64,000 nt of DNA from Halovibrio salipaludis (GCF_002286965.1 NZ_NSKD01000003.1:124001-188000), one strand, 5' to 3'; positions 27,912-37,214 are shown, counted from the first letter of the stretch. Notes: a model not told the origin generated them from the sequence alone. A program made the numbers and translations.

Positions 27912-29000
27912 ATGTCTCTAACTCTTGAAAAAGTCAGCAAAGCTGTTGACGGTCAGGACTGGATAACTGATATCGACCTGAATTTGGAGCCGGGCTCCTT
28001 TAACGTCCTTCTGGGCCGGACGCTGGCTGGGAAAACGACGTTGATGCGTCTTATGGCCGGTCTCGACCAGCCAACCAGCGGCCGTGTGCTCATGAATGGC
28101 GTTGATGTCACGGGCGTTTCCGTGAGGAAACGCAACCTGTCCATGGTCTATCAGCAATTCATCAACTACCCCGCTCATACCGTCTACGACAACATCGCCT
28201 CTCCGCTGCGACTCGCAAAGATGCCCCGAGAGGTCATCGATAAAAGGGTGCGGGAGACGGCGAACATGTTGCATCTCGAAAGCATGCTGGATCGCTACCC
28301 ACTGGAATTGTCCGGTGGCCAGCAGCAACGCACCGCGATGGCTCGCGCTCTGGTCAAGGACGCCGATCTGATTCTGTTTGACGAGCCTCTGGTCAATCTC
28401 GATTACAAGCTGCGTGAAGAATTCCGTGAGGAACTGCGCGAACTGTTCAAGACCCGGAACTGCATTGCCGTCTACGCAACCACTGAGCCAAACGAAGCTT
28501 TGGCGCTGGGCGGTAATACGGCGGTCCTGCACGAAGGGCAACTTCTCCAGTACGGCCGCACGCCCGAGGTGTATCACAAGCCCAAGGATATCCTGAGCGC
28601 TGAAATGTTCTCAGAACCTCCCATCAACGTGGTCCCTGCCCTGGTTACAGAGTCTGAGGTAACCTTTGATGAGACGGTGCATTTCAAGCTCAACTCCGAT
28701 CTCCAGTCCTTGACCCCCGGGCGTTACCAGTTCGGCGTAAGAGCGTCCCACATCGGCCTTGTGCCCCATGCTGACGATGATCTCGAGCTCCCCATGAACG
28801 TCGATCTTGCCGAGATCAGTGGTTCGGAAACGTTCCTGCATGTGCACAACGGTGAACTTAACCTTGTGCTCCATCTATCCGGTGTCCACGAATACGACGT
28901 GGATGAGCAGATCAAGGTGTATTTCCCCACCCACAAGATATACGGCTTTGATATGGCCGGATCGACAGTCCACGTACCAACACGTCTGGGAGGGGTTTGA
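27912..29000 (+). CDS. glpS: glycerol ABC importer, ATPase 1 (GlpS-like)
   Basis: 362 residues, cytoplasmic. A MalK-type ATPase with a C-terminal regulatory OB-like region. Walker A is unusual (GRTLAGKTT, Lys41; Ala replaces the second conserved Gly), while the signature LSGGQQQR (res 133-140) and Walker B LILFDEP are canonical. The same Walker A variant is, to my knowledge, typical for the first ATPase of the GlpSTPQV glycerol importers first described in Rhizobium. It starts the operon and is followed by the second ATPase after one base. The gene order (two ATPases, two permeases, DUF2160, binding protein) is the main reason for the glycerol assignment. Other polyols cannot be excluded. Confidence 0.85.
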   Translation: MSLTLEKVSKAVDGQDWITDIDLNLEPGSFNVLLGRTLAGKTTLMRLMAGLDQPTSGRVLMNGVDVTGVSVRKRNLSMVYQQFINYPAHTVYDNIASPLRLAKMPREVIDKRVRETANMLHLESMLDRYPLELSGGQQQRTAMARALVKDADLILFDEPLVNLDYKLREEFREELRELFKTRNCIAVYATTEPNEALALGGNTAVLHEGQLLQYGRTPEVYHKPKDILSAEMFSEPPINVVPALVTESEVTFDETVHFKLNSDLQSLTPGRYQFGVRASHIGLVPHADDDLELPMNVDLAEISGSETFLHVHNGELNLVLHLSGVHEYDVDEQIKVYFPTHKIYGFDMAGSTVHVPTRLGGV

Positions 29001-29001
29001 C

Positions 29002-30102
29002 ATGGCTGAGATCACACTGAGCTCACTGGCTCATACCTATGAAACCAATCCATCCTCCCCCGAGGATTACGCCATCCGTAAGATGGATCACGTCTGGCAC
29101 CAGGGCGGCGCCTACGCGTTATTGGGCCCGTCGGGTTGCGGCAAGTCCACCATGCTCAACATCATCTCCGGCCTGCTACAGCCCTCCGAAGGGGATGTCA
29201 TTTTCGACTCCCGCATCGTTAACGATCTCTCACCCGAAGAGCGCAACATTGCTCAGGTTTTTCAGTTCCCAGTGGTTTACGACACAATGACAGTGTTTGA
29301 GAACCTCGCCTTCCCGCTGCGCAACATCAAAACGCCGGCACACAAAATTGCGCCGCGCGTCCATGAGGTCGCAGAGATTCTTGAGCTGACTTCCGTACTC
29401 AAGCGCAAAGCCAAGAACCTTAATGCCGACGAAAAACAGAAGGTATCCATGGGGCGGGGACTGGTCCGGGATGACGTCTCCGCCATTCTGTTCGATGAAC
29501 CACTGACCGTGATTGACCCGCAACTCAAATGGAAGCTGCGGCGGAAACTCAAGCAGATTCACGAGCAGTTCAACATCACAATGATCTATGTCACTCACGA
29601 TCAGCTTGAGGCCTCGACCTTCGCTGAAAAGATCGCAGTGATGTACGAGGGCAAGATGGTGCAGTTCGGGTCCCCGCGTGAATTGTTCGAACGCCCTGCC
29701 CACACCTTCGTTGGCTTTTTCATTGGCAGTCCAGGTATGAATTTCCTGGAAGTCGCCATTACCGACAGCGGCGCTCAATATGGCGATATCGCCATCCCGA
29801 TCAATCCCCATCAGCACGCCATCGCCAAGGCCTCGGACTCCGGCAACATCAAACTGGGTATCCGCCCGGAATTCGTTCACGTTTGGGACGACAGGAACGA
29901 TGAGGCCTTCGAGGTTAACGTTAAGGATGTGGAAGATCTGGGCACCTACCGCATCATGTCGTTCTATTTCGGCGATTCCCTGCTTCGAGCCCGTCTGCAC
30001 GAGGATCAACGTGTCCCCCAGAAGAAAGCGTACGTGAGCTTTCCCGAGCAATGGCTGACACTGTACATCGACGAGTACCGCGTGGAGGTGGGCAATGAAT
30101 AA
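29002..30102 (+). CDS. glpT: glycerol ABC importer, ATPase 2 (GlpT-like)
   Basis: 366 residues. Walker A is canonical (GPSGCGKST, Lys48) and Walker B reads AILFDEPL, but the ABC signature is degenerate: LNADEKQK at res 140-147 instead of LSGGQxQR. The H-loop His is present (YVTHDQLEA). In a heterodimer with the first ATPase one ATP site would be consensus and the other degenerate. ATG 29002 is used because GGGAGGGG lies seven bases upstream and the previous gene ends at 29000; the frame is open further upstream but overlaps that gene. It overlaps the first permease by 8 bp. The name glpT follows the rhizobial importer and is unrelated to the E. coli G3P antiporter. Confidence 0.85.
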   Translation: MAEITLSSLAHTYETNPSSPEDYAIRKMDHVWHQGGAYALLGPSGCGKSTMLNIISGLLQPSEGDVIFDSRIVNDLSPEERNIAQVFQFPVVYDTMTVFENLAFPLRNIKTPAHKIAPRVHEVAEILELTSVLKRKAKNLNADEKQKVSMGRGLVRDDVSAILFDEPLTVIDPQLKWKLRRKLKQIHEQFNITMIYVTHDQLEASTFAEKIAVMYEGKMVQFGSPRELFERPAHTFVGFFIGSPGMNFLEVAITDSGAQYGDIAIPINPHQHAIAKASDSGNIKLGIRPEFVHVWDDRNDEAFEVNVKDVEDLGTYRIMSFYFGDSLLRARLHEDQRVPQKKAYVSFPEQWLTLYIDEYRVEVGNE

Positions 30103-30979
30103 GGTTGAAAACAATAAAGCATGGTTTCTCGTCCTGCCCATGCTCGTCCTTGTGTCGTTCTCGGCCGTCATTCCCCTGATGACCGTAGTGAATTACTCGA
30201 TCCAAGATATTCTGGGCAACTCAGCGTTTTTCGTTGGGACGGAATGGTTTGAGAAAACGCTGAATGATCCGGACCTGCAGGGGGCCCTGCTTCGTCAGTT
30301 CGCATTCTCTTTTACCATTCTGGCAATTGAGGTGCCTTTGGGCATTGCCATTGCACTGCTGATGCCCAAGAAAGGCTGGCAAGCGTCCGCCGTATTGATC
30401 TTGGTCATCCTGCCACTGCTGGTGCCCTGGAACGTGGTTGGCAGCATGTGGCAGATTTTCACCCGGGGCGACATTGGGCTCATGGGCTATGGCATTAACG
30501 CGCTGGGTTACGACTACAGCATTACCAGCAATGCCACTGATGCGTGGGTGACGATCATTCTGATGGATGTCTGGCATTGGACGCCCCTGATCGCGCTACT
30601 GTGCTACAGCGGATTGCGTGCCATCCCTGAAGCCTATTACCAGGCAGCTCGGATTGACCGAGCGTCAAACTGGGCTGTCTTCCGCTACATCCAGCTGCCA
30701 AAGCTCACCAATGTGCTGGTCATTGGCGTTCTGTTGCGCTTCATGCATTCGTTCATGATCTACGCCGAGCCCTTCGTATTGACTGGTGGCGGGCCGGGCA
30801 GTTCCACCACCTTCCTGAGTCAGTCACTAACGTCAATGGCCATAGGCCAGCAGGACCTGGGGCCGTCCGCCGCCTTCTCCATCATCTACTTCCTTATCAT
30901 CCTGGCGGTGAGCTACGTGTTCTACATCGCGATCATGAATATGCAGAAAGATAAAGTTAACACCCAAGGAGGCGCCTGA
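30095..30979 (+). CDS. glpP: glycerol ABC importer, permease 1 (GlpP-like)
   Basis: 294 residues with six predicted membrane helices (first LVLPMLVLVSFSAVIPLMTV). The EAA loop that contacts the ATPase is clear: EAYYQAARIDRASNWAVFRY followed by IQLPKL. It belongs to the MalF/UgpA-type binding-protein-dependent permeases of the inner membrane. The start overlaps the end of the second ATPase by 8 bp, and the next permease begins one base after its stop, so the subunits are made as a translationally coupled set. Substrate assignment rests on operon order. Confidence 0.87.
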   Translation: MNKVENNKAWFLVLPMLVLVSFSAVIPLMTVVNYSIQDILGNSAFFVGTEWFEKTLNDPDLQGALLRQFAFSFTILAIEVPLGIAIALLMPKKGWQASAVLILVILPLLVPWNVVGSMWQIFTRGDIGLMGYGINALGYDYSITSNATDAWVTIILMDVWHWTPLIALLCYSGLRAIPEAYYQAARIDRASNWAVFRYIQLPKLTNVLVIGVLLRFMHSFMIYAEPFVLTGGGPGSSTTFLSQSLTSMAIGQQDLGPSAAFSIIYFLIILAVSYVFYIAIMNMQKDKVNTQGGA

Positions 30980-30980
30980 G

Positions 30981-31874
30981 ATGACCATTGCAACCACCTA
31001 CAATGAGGACCAGGCGCAGGAACGCGCGGACAGTGCCTCACTGACCCGTCCAGTAAGCGCTCAGAAAGGGACTGCCTCGGGTCGTAACCGAGTCCTGCTG
31101 GGGTTGTATCTGCTCTTTACCCTGCTGCCGATCTACTGGCTGATCAACATGTCGCTACAGTCCAACCAGGAAATCCTGGGGACGTTTTCAATGTGGCCAC
31201 AGGATTTTGATTTCGGTAGCTACATCAAGATCTTCACGGATCCATCCTGGTACATGGGGTATGTTAACTCCATCACCTACGTTGCCATGAACATGGCGAT
31301 CAGTATCTGCGTGGCACTGCCCGCAGCCTATGCTTTCAGCCGCTACAAGTTCATTGGCGACAAGCATCTGTTTTTCTGGCTGCTCACCAACCTGATGGCG
31401 CCGCCCGCAGTATTCCTTCTGCCCTATTTCCAGCTCTATTACACCGTGGGCATGTTCGACACCCACATCGCAGTCGCGCTGGCACACTGCCTGTTCAATG
31501 TGCCCCTGGCGATATGGATTCTGGAGGGCTTCATGAGCGGTGTTCCCAAGGAAGTGGATGAAACCGCCTACATCGACGGTTATACCTTCCCCGGGTTCTT
31601 CATCAAGATTTTCATTCCGATGATCCGCTCCGGTGTGGGCGTGACGCTGTTCTTTCTGTTCATGTTTTCCTGGGTGGAGTTACTACTCGCCCAGACCCTG
31701 ACTGCCACGAACGCACAACCCATTGGCGCCATCATGACGCGGACCTCCACCGCCTCCGGCATCGATTGGTCCACGCTCTCCGCCGCCGGTGTACTGACCA
31801 TACTGCCGGGCGTTCTGGTGGTCTACTTCGTGCGTAATCACATCGCCAAGGGCTTTGCCCTCGGCCGCACCTAA
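30981..31874 (+). CDS. glpQ: glycerol ABC importer, permease 2 (GlpQ-like)
   Basis: 297 residues, MalG/UgpE-type permease with six helices after a ~35-residue polar N-terminus. The EAA loop is EVDETAYIDGYTFPGFFIKI followed by FIPMI. AGGAGG lies close to the start. It pairs with the preceding permease to form the membrane channel. It is followed by the DUF2160 gene after 17 bp. The name glpQ follows the rhizobial importer, not the E. coli phosphodiesterase. Confidence 0.87.
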   Translation: MTIATTYNEDQAQERADSASLTRPVSAQKGTASGRNRVLLGLYLLFTLLPIYWLINMSLQSNQEILGTFSMWPQDFDFGSYIKIFTDPSWYMGYVNSITYVAMNMAISICVALPAAYAFSRYKFIGDKHLFFWLLTNLMAPPAVFLLPYFQLYYTVGMFDTHIAVALAHCLFNVPLAIWILEGFMSGVPKEVDETAYIDGYTFPGFFIKIFIPMIRSGVGVTLFFLFMFSWVELLLAQTLTATNAQPIGAIMTRTSTASGIDWSTLSAAGVLTILPGVLVVYFVRNHIAKGFALGRT

Positions 31875-31891
31875 CTAAGGGGAGATTGATC

Positions 31892-32164
31892 ATGAGTTGG
31901 ATGGTCTGGACAGTACCGACAGCGGTCTTCTTCGCCACCATAGCCGCACTGCTTGCCGGCATGACGGTATGGCAGATCGTGTCACCAACGGTTGAACGCC
32001 AAGGCTTTCTTCCTGTTCCCACGACCCGCGGGGACCGCTTCTTTATTGGCCTTCTGACGTCCGCCTATATCCACCTGGGCGTCATTGGCTTCACGACTAT
32101 CAGTATTTGGTTGGCATTGGTGGCAAGCATCGCCTGGATGGTGGTGCTGATGCGCTGGGGCTGA
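31892..32164 (+). CDS. DUF2160 small membrane protein of the glycerol importer
   Basis: 90 residues with two or three membrane helices (VPTAVFFATIAALLAGMTVW; IGLLTSAYIHLGVIGFTTIS; ISIWLALVASIAWMVVLMRW) and the conserved loop SPTVERQGFLPVPTTRGDR. DUF2160 proteins occur almost only in this kind of glycerol ABC operon, between permease and binding-protein genes, as here. The role is unknown; an accessory subunit of the inner-membrane complex is a fair guess. ATG 31892 follows AAGGGGAG; an in-frame TTG at 31886 is less likely. Confidence 0.87.
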   Translation: MSWMVWTVPTAVFFATIAALLAGMTVWQIVSPTVERQGFLPVPTTRGDRFFIGLLTSAYIHLGVIGFTTISIWLALVASIAWMVVLMRWG

Positions 32165-32206
32165 GCAAATAAATTCAGGGACGACGTAAACACCAGGGAC
32201 GATAAA

Positions 32207-33964
32207 ATGAGCGACGAGGTAAGCATGAAAAACAACAAGACGTTGTACCTATCGGTACTGGCGAGTGGCGTCATGCTCGCGTCCGGCACACTGAACGCCA
32301 ACACGCACGACGCAGAGGCGGCAATTGAGCGCTGGGTGGACAAATTCGAGCATTCAACGCTGTCACGTGAAGAACAGATCAAGGAGTTGAAATGGTTTGC
32401 CGAAGCGGCCGAGCCGTTCCGGGGCATGGAAATCAAAACAGTAGCTGAAGGCCTTACCACTCACCAATATGAGAGTGACGTACTGGCTGAGGCTTTTGAG
32501 GACATTACTGGCATCGAGATTACCCATAACATTATCGGTGAAGGCGATGTAGTCAATACCATGCAAACCCAGATGCAGACTGGCCGGAATATCTACGATG
32601 GCTACGTCAACGATTCTGATGCCATCGGTACCCACATCCGCTACGGCACCACCATCAACCTGTCTGAGGCGATGGACAACGAATGGGCTGACTTTACCAA
32701 CCCCATGCTGGATCTGGACGACTTCATTGGTATCCAGTACACCACGGGCCCGGGTGGCGACATCTATCAGTTGCCGACCCAGCAGTTCGCCAATCTCTAC
32801 TGGTTCCGGTACGACTGGTTTACAGATCCGGAGCTGAAGAAGCAGTTCAAAGAGATCTACGGCTATGAGCTGGGTGTGCCGACCAACTGGACCGCCTATG
32901 AAGAGATCGCCGAGTTCTTCACGGAACACGTCGGAGAAATTGATGGTGAAAAGATCTACGGGCATATGGACTATGGCCGCCGGGATCCATCACTGGGCTG
33001 GCGCTTCCATGACTCATGGTTTTCCATGGCCGGCATGGGCAGCAAAGGCCTTCCTTTCGGCAACCCCGTGGATGACTGGGGTATCCGCGTTGACGAAAAT
33101 GCGAATCCGGTTGGAGCAAGCGTGAGCCGCGGGGGTGGCACCAACTCACCTGCATCCGTGTTTGCAATGACCAAAGCGGTTGACTGGCTGCACGCCTATG
33201 CCCCGCCGGAAGCCTCGGGAATGACGTTCGGGGAAGCCGGCCCCGTTCCGGCTGAAGGCAACATCGCACAGCAGATCTTCTGGTACACCGCGTTCACCGC
33301 CGATATGGTCGACCCTGAGGTAGCAGTAACAGACGACGAAGGCAACCCCAAGTGGCGCATGGCGCCCTCCCCGAGTGGGCCGTACTGGGAAGAGGGCATG
33401 AAAGTTGGTTATCAGGACGTTGGCTCCTGGACCTTCTTTGATTCCACGCCCGAGGATCGTCGCACCGCAGCCTGGCTCTTCGCGCAGTTCACGACCGCTA
33501 AGTCAGTGTCTCTCGAGAAGCTGATTGAAGGTCTGACGCCCATCCGTCGTTCTGACATTGAGTCGGAAAAGATGACGGAAATGGCACCGCAACTCGGCGG
33601 TCTTGTGGAGTTCTACCGCAGCGAGAACGAAAGCTGGTGGACCCCCTCAAGCACCAACGTACCAGACTATCCTCGCATGGCACCGCTGTGGTGGCAGAAT
33701 CTGGCGCCGGTAATGAGTCGCGAGGTGACACCTAAAGAAGGCCTGGATGACCTGGCCGAAGCCTTGGATAACATCATGAGCCGTCTGGCCCGTGCTGACG
33801 TATTCGATAAATACGCGCCAGTTATGAACGAGAAGCGTGATCCCGAATACTGGCTGAAAAAGGACGGTGCGCCGAAGCAGCGTCTGGACAATGAGATGCC
33901 GCAAGGCAAGACCATGCCATACGACGAAATGATGGAGGAATGGCAGGAAGCGGGTAGCAGCTAA
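32207..33964 (+). CDS. glpV: glycerol ABC importer, periplasmic substrate-binding protein (GlpV-like)
   Basis: 585 residues, larger than most sugar-binding proteins and in the range of the GlpV type. A signal peptide (MKNNKTLYLSVLASGVMLAS, cleavage near LNA-NTHD) sends it to the periplasm. The body is an extracellular solute-binding family 1 protein (ADVLAEAFEDITGIEITHNI-like N-lobe region with YESDVLAEAFEDITGIE; Trp- and Tyr-rich pocket segments such as LYWFRYDWFTDPELKK). ATG 32225 is also possible and would give the tighter signal peptide (its own GAGGT site). It ends the operon; a strong terminator follows 82 bp later. Glycerol is the likely ligand by operon order. Confidence 0.87.
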   Translation: MSDEVSMKNNKTLYLSVLASGVMLASGTLNANTHDAEAAIERWVDKFEHSTLSREEQIKELKWFAEAAEPFRGMEIKTVAEGLTTHQYESDVLAEAFEDITGIEITHNIIGEGDVVNTMQTQMQTGRNIYDGYVNDSDAIGTHIRYGTTINLSEAMDNEWADFTNPMLDLDDFIGIQYTTGPGGDIYQLPTQQFANLYWFRYDWFTDPELKKQFKEIYGYELGVPTNWTAYEEIAEFFTEHVGEIDGEKIYGHMDYGRRDPSLGWRFHDSWFSMAGMGSKGLPFGNPVDDWGIRVDENANPVGASVSRGGGTNSPASVFAMTKAVDWLHAYAPPEASGMTFGEAGPVPAEGNIAQQIFWYTAFTADMVDPEVAVTDDEGNPKWRMAPSPSGPYWEEGMKVGYQDVGSWTFFDSTPEDRRTAAWLFAQFTTAKSVSLEKLIEGLTPIRRSDIESEKMTEMAPQLGGLVEFYRSENESWWTPSSTNVPDYPRMAPLWWQNLAPVMSREVTPKEGLDDLAEALDNIMSRLARADVFDKYAPVMNEKRDPEYWLKKDGAPKQRLDNEMPQGKTMPYDEMMEEWQEAGSS

Positions 33965-34045
33965 AGCCGCTTGAATCGGGATCATGCAAAGTCTCCGTTC
34001 CTGCACGATCCCATCAGAAACGATGTGACGTGTTAGTAATGTTAC

Positions 34046-34072
34046 AAGCCACCCCCAGGGGGTGGCTTTTTT
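34046..34072 (+). terminator. intrinsic terminator of the glycerol ABC operon
   Basis: AAGCCACCCC and GGGGTGGCTT form a 10-bp stem with a CAG loop, followed by T6. It is the strongest terminator in the window. Confidence 0.92.
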
Positions 34073-34222
34073 ACGTCTAATCAAATCCGAAAGCTGCCGA
34101 CTACAGGGCGCATTTCCTCAGCCAGTTGCCCCAACCCTTCACTGTTACGCTCCGCTGCTCCGGCGCTTTGTTCAAGACGGAACACCGTGCAGCCAGACCA
34201 GACCCGCGCGATCGATCCGGGT

Positions 34223-34228
34223 TATAAT
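34223..34228 (+). promoter_or_regulatory. possible -10 element for the alcohol dehydrogenase gene
   Basis: TATAAT stands 41 bases before the ATG in the 305-bp gap after the ABC operon. I see no good TTGACA at the matching distance, so an activator may be needed. The rest of that gap holds the terminator and nothing else I recognise. Confidence 0.3.
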
Positions 34229-34269
34229 GTTTGTTCTTTCAATTACTCACCTCTGCTCCGGGAGTACAG

Positions 34270-35484
34270 ATGTCACTGGTATCCGAGACCCCTACCCTAT
34301 CGCCATTCCAGGTGGCTGCCCTGCCGGAAATCCAGTTTGGCCAGGGGCAGATCCGACAGCTGCCGCAGATCATTCAGCAAAGGGGTCAACACGCGCTCAT
34401 AGTGACCGGCCAGAACGCGTTCATAAGCACCTCGTCCTGGTCGGTATTGAAGACAGGGCTTGAGGCACTGGGCATCACCTGGGACTGGATACAGGTCGAT
34501 GGTGAGCCTTCACCCCAGCTTGTGGACGCGTCGGTGGCGCAACACCGACAATCCGGCATTGATGTCGTTGCAGGCATTGGCGGTGGCAGTGTCCTGGATG
34601 CCGCCAAGGCCATTGCCGGCTTATTGCGCACCGGCACATCCGTCATGGACCACCTGGAGGGTGTTGGCAACAACCTGCCTTACACTGGCCCGAGCGTCCC
34701 CCTGATCGCCGTACCTACAACCGCCGGCACCGGCAGCGAAGCCACGCGAAACGCGGTCTTGAGCGTGCAGGGCGAGGATGGGTTCAAAAAGTCATTCCGC
34801 GACAACCAGCTTATCGCCCGGATTGCCCTTGTCGACCCGGATCTGCTGGCCTCATGCCCCAGATCCCAGATCGCCGCTAACGGTATGGATGCGTTGACGC
34901 AGCTGCTCGAATCCTATGTCTCAACCCGAGCCAACCCGGTAACCGACGCCCTGGCCTGGTCTGGAATGGAGGCTTTCAAAGCAGGCTTCTGGGCCGCGTG
35001 GGAAGGCGACCACACAAACGCGTCATCGGGCTATACGCAACTCGCCTACGCCTCCCTGATGTCCGGCGTCACGCTGGCCCAGGCGGGACTCGGCTCGGTC
35101 CACGGCTTTGCTTCACCCCTGGGCGCTTTTTTCCCAATGCCCCACGGCGTTGTGTGCGGAACCCTGCTGGCCGAAGCCACCGCCACCAATATCCATGCCC
35201 TCAGAGCGCGGAGTCCGGATTCCACGGCGCTCCCCAAATACGCCCGTGTCGGACGTCTGATGACAGGCCAGTCGACCCTGAGCGATACGGAGGCGGGGGA
35301 CGCCCTGATTGAATGCCTGCGGGTCTGGGTACGGGAACTGGATCTGCCCCGACTCGGCGCCTATGGCATGGCGGGAGAAGACATCCCCAGAGTCTGTGCT
35401 GGGGCCCGGGGCAGCAGTATGAAAACCAATCCGCTGGAATTGACCGATGCCGAGCTGGCGGGCGTTCTGGAGTGCCGGCTTTAA
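34270..35484 (+). CDS. iron-containing (group III) alcohol dehydrogenase
   Basis: 404 residues, cytoplasmic NAD(P)-dependent alcohol dehydrogenase. Nucleotide-binding GIGGGSVLDAAKAIAGLL and PTTAGTGSEATRNAV are clear. Metal ligands: Asp207 in NGMDALTQLLE, His278 in VHGFASP and His292 in PMPHGVV. The fourth ligand, His in FucO (DALTH), is Gln211 here; this DALTQ form occurs in one branch of the family. ATG 34270 follows CGGGAG. Its position next to the glycerol importer suggests a substrate such as glycerol, a diol or an aldehyde, but the sequence does not decide it. It is convergent with aceF. Confidence 0.87.
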   Translation: MSLVSETPTLSPFQVAALPEIQFGQGQIRQLPQIIQQRGQHALIVTGQNAFISTSSWSVLKTGLEALGITWDWIQVDGEPSPQLVDASVAQHRQSGIDVVAGIGGGSVLDAAKAIAGLLRTGTSVMDHLEGVGNNLPYTGPSVPLIAVPTTAGTGSEATRNAVLSVQGEDGFKKSFRDNQLIARIALVDPDLLASCPRSQIAANGMDALTQLLESYVSTRANPVTDALAWSGMEAFKAGFWAAWEGDHTNASSGYTQLAYASLMSGVTLAQAGLGSVHGFASPLGAFFPMPHGVVCGTLLAEATATNIHALRARSPDSTALPKYARVGRLMTGQSTLSDTEAGDALIECLRVWVRELDLPRLGAYGMAGEDIPRVCAGARGSSMKTNPLELTDAELAGVLECRL

Positions 35485-35528
35485 CGGTTGCAGGCTTCAG
35501 AATCTGAAACCAGCTACCTGCGGGGCAC

Positions 35529-37214
35529 TTACATCACCAGTTCCCGGAGATCCCCCAGCGTCTTCGACAGAAGTGTTGTGAAACGCGCCGCATCCGCACC
35601 ATTGATGGCCCGGTGGTCGTAGGACAGCGACAGCGGCAGCATCAGCCGTGGCTGGAACTGCGCACCATCCCAGACAGGCTCCATGGCCGCCTTGGAGGCG
35701 CCCAGTATCGCCACTTCCGGCGAGTTCACGATGGGTGTGAACGCGGTGCCACCGATACCGCCCAGACTGGTTATGGTGAAGCAGGCACCACTCATGTCGT
35801 TGTTCGTGAGCTTCCTGTCCCGCGCCTTGCCCGCCAGTTCCTGGGCCTCTTCCGCGAGCTGCCAGATGCTCTTGCGGTCCACATCCCGTATCACGGGCAC
35901 CACCAGACCGTTGGGCGTGTCCACAGCGATGCCGATGTGGCAGTAGTGCTTCTGGATGATCTGCTGATTCGCCATATCCAGCGAGACGTTGAACTGCGGG
36001 TAGGTGGCGAGCGCATGGGCGCAGGCCTTCATCAGGAACGGCAGCAGCGTCATCTTCACGCCCCGCTTCTCGCCCTCAGCCTTGTGGTCCTTGCGAAAGG
36101 CTTCCAGGTCGGTGATGTCCGCCTTCTCGAACTGGGTCACATGCGGCACGTTGAGCCAGCTGCGGTGCATGCCCTGGGCCGTCAGCCGCTGGATCTTGGT
36201 CATGGACTGGCGTTCGACCTCACCGAACTGACTGAAGTCAGGCAGCGGCACCTCGGGGATACCAGCACCACCACCGGCAGGCGCACTGGAGCCGGACTGG
36301 AGCTGTTTGCGCACCCAGGCCTGGACGTCGTCCTTGAGGATACGCCCCTTGGGCCCGCTGCCCTGGACCTGTTGTAGGTCAGCGCCGAATTCCCGGGCGA
36401 TGCGCCGGACGGCGGGGCCGGCGTGGACGCGCTTGCCGGAGGGAGTCTCGGGTGTTTCAGGTTTGGCGGCGGTGCTGGAGGTGGTGCCCTGGGTCTGCTG
36501 GGCATCATCGCGAGCAGGGCTCGCTCCTACAGAATCAGCCTGCTCCTTTTTCCCTGTCGACGTCTGTTCGCTTGATGCCTGAGCACCTCCGCCAGAGACT
36601 TCCAGCATCCCGACGACATCGCCTTCCTTGAGGGTATCGCCTTCCTTAACGTCGAGGCGGGTGATCTTTCCCGTGGCGGGAGATGGCATTTCGACCGTCG
36701 CCTTGTCGGATTCCAGCTCGAGGAGTGGGTCCTCGGCGTTCACCGAGTCGCCGACGCTGACAAGGACTCCGACGATCTCCACCGATTCGGCGCCACCGAG
36801 TTCGGGGACCTGGATGGCCTGTTCGCCGCCGGAAGTTCCGGGTGCCTCGGAAGCCGTATCCCCGGACTGCGAGTCGGTTGCGGCATCCGCTTCCTGTGTC
36901 TCATCGCGAGCGGGGCTCGCTCCTACCGATTCCTCGTCGCCTTCGGACTGATCGCTGTCACCGGAGGCGCCGGCCTCGGCGGTCTCCATCATGCCGACCA
37001 GATCCCCTTCCTTGAGGGAATCGCCTTCGTTCACATCCAGACGGGTGATCTTGCCAGCTGCCGGTGCCGGCATTTCCACGGTGGCCTTGTCGGATTCCAG
37101 CTCCAGAAGCGGGTCTTCGGCCTCGACCGAGTCACCCACGCTCACCAGAACCCCCACAATCTCAACCGATTCCGCACCGCCCAGCTCTGGAACCCGGATC
37201 TCCTGTTCACTCAT
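35529..37214 (-). CDS. aceF: pyruvate dehydrogenase E2, dihydrolipoyl acetyltransferase
   Basis: 561 residues. Two lipoyl domains, each with ESDKATVEMP around the lipoylated Lys, a peripheral E1/E3-binding domain (HAGPAVRRIAREFGADLQQV) and the catalytic core. The core ends with YDHRAINGADAARFTTLL: catalytic His is kept, and Asn replaces the Asp of E. coli, as in the Azotobacter enzyme. It transfers acetyl groups to CoA in the PDH complex. Both linkers after the lipoyl domains contain the same VGASPARD, coded by a palindromic repeat. It lies 27 bp downstream of aceE. No lipoamide dehydrogenase gene follows; E3 must be coded elsewhere. Stop region faces the alcohol dehydrogenase. Confidence 0.95.
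   Translation of the reverse strand: MSEQEIRVPELGGAESVEIVGVLVSVGDSVEAEDPLLELESDKATVEMPAPAAGKITRLDVNEGDSLKEGDLVGMMETAEAGASGDSDQSEGDEESVGASPARDETQEADAATDSQSGDTASEAPGTSGGEQAIQVPELGGAESVEIVGVLVSVGDSVNAEDPLLELESDKATVEMPSPATGKITRLDVKEGDTLKEGDVVGMLEVSGGGAQASSEQTSTGKKEQADSVGASPARDDAQQTQGTTSSTAAKPETPETPSGKRVHAGPAVRRIAREFGADLQQVQGSGPKGRILKDDVQAWVRKQLQSGSSAPAGGGAGIPEVPLPDFSQFGEVERQSMTKIQRLTAQGMHRSWLNVPHVTQFEKADITDLEAFRKDHKAEGEKRGVKMTLLPFLMKACAHALATYPQFNVSLDMANQQIIQKHYCHIGIAVDTPNGLVVPVIRDVDRKSIWQLAEEAQELAGKARDRKLTNNDMSGACFTITSLGGIGGTAFTPIVNSPEVAILGASKAAMEPVWDGAQFQPRLMLPLSLSYDHRAINGADAARFTTLLSKTLGDLRELVM
36505..36530. repeat. REP-like palindrome inside aceF, copy 1
   Basis: TCATCGCGAGCAGGGCTCGC followed by TCCTAC. 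GCGAGC and GCTCGC pair around AGG. Read on the gene strand it is GTAGGAGCGAGCCCTGCTCG, which resembles the dispersed REP elements of pseudomonads and relatives, and codes VGASPAR in the linker after lipoyl domain 2. Confidence 0.65.
36901..36926. repeat. REP-like palindrome inside aceF, copy 2
   Basis: Same 26 bases as the copy at 36505 except one A/G change. It codes the same VGASPAR in the linker after lipoyl domain 1. Confidence 0.65.
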
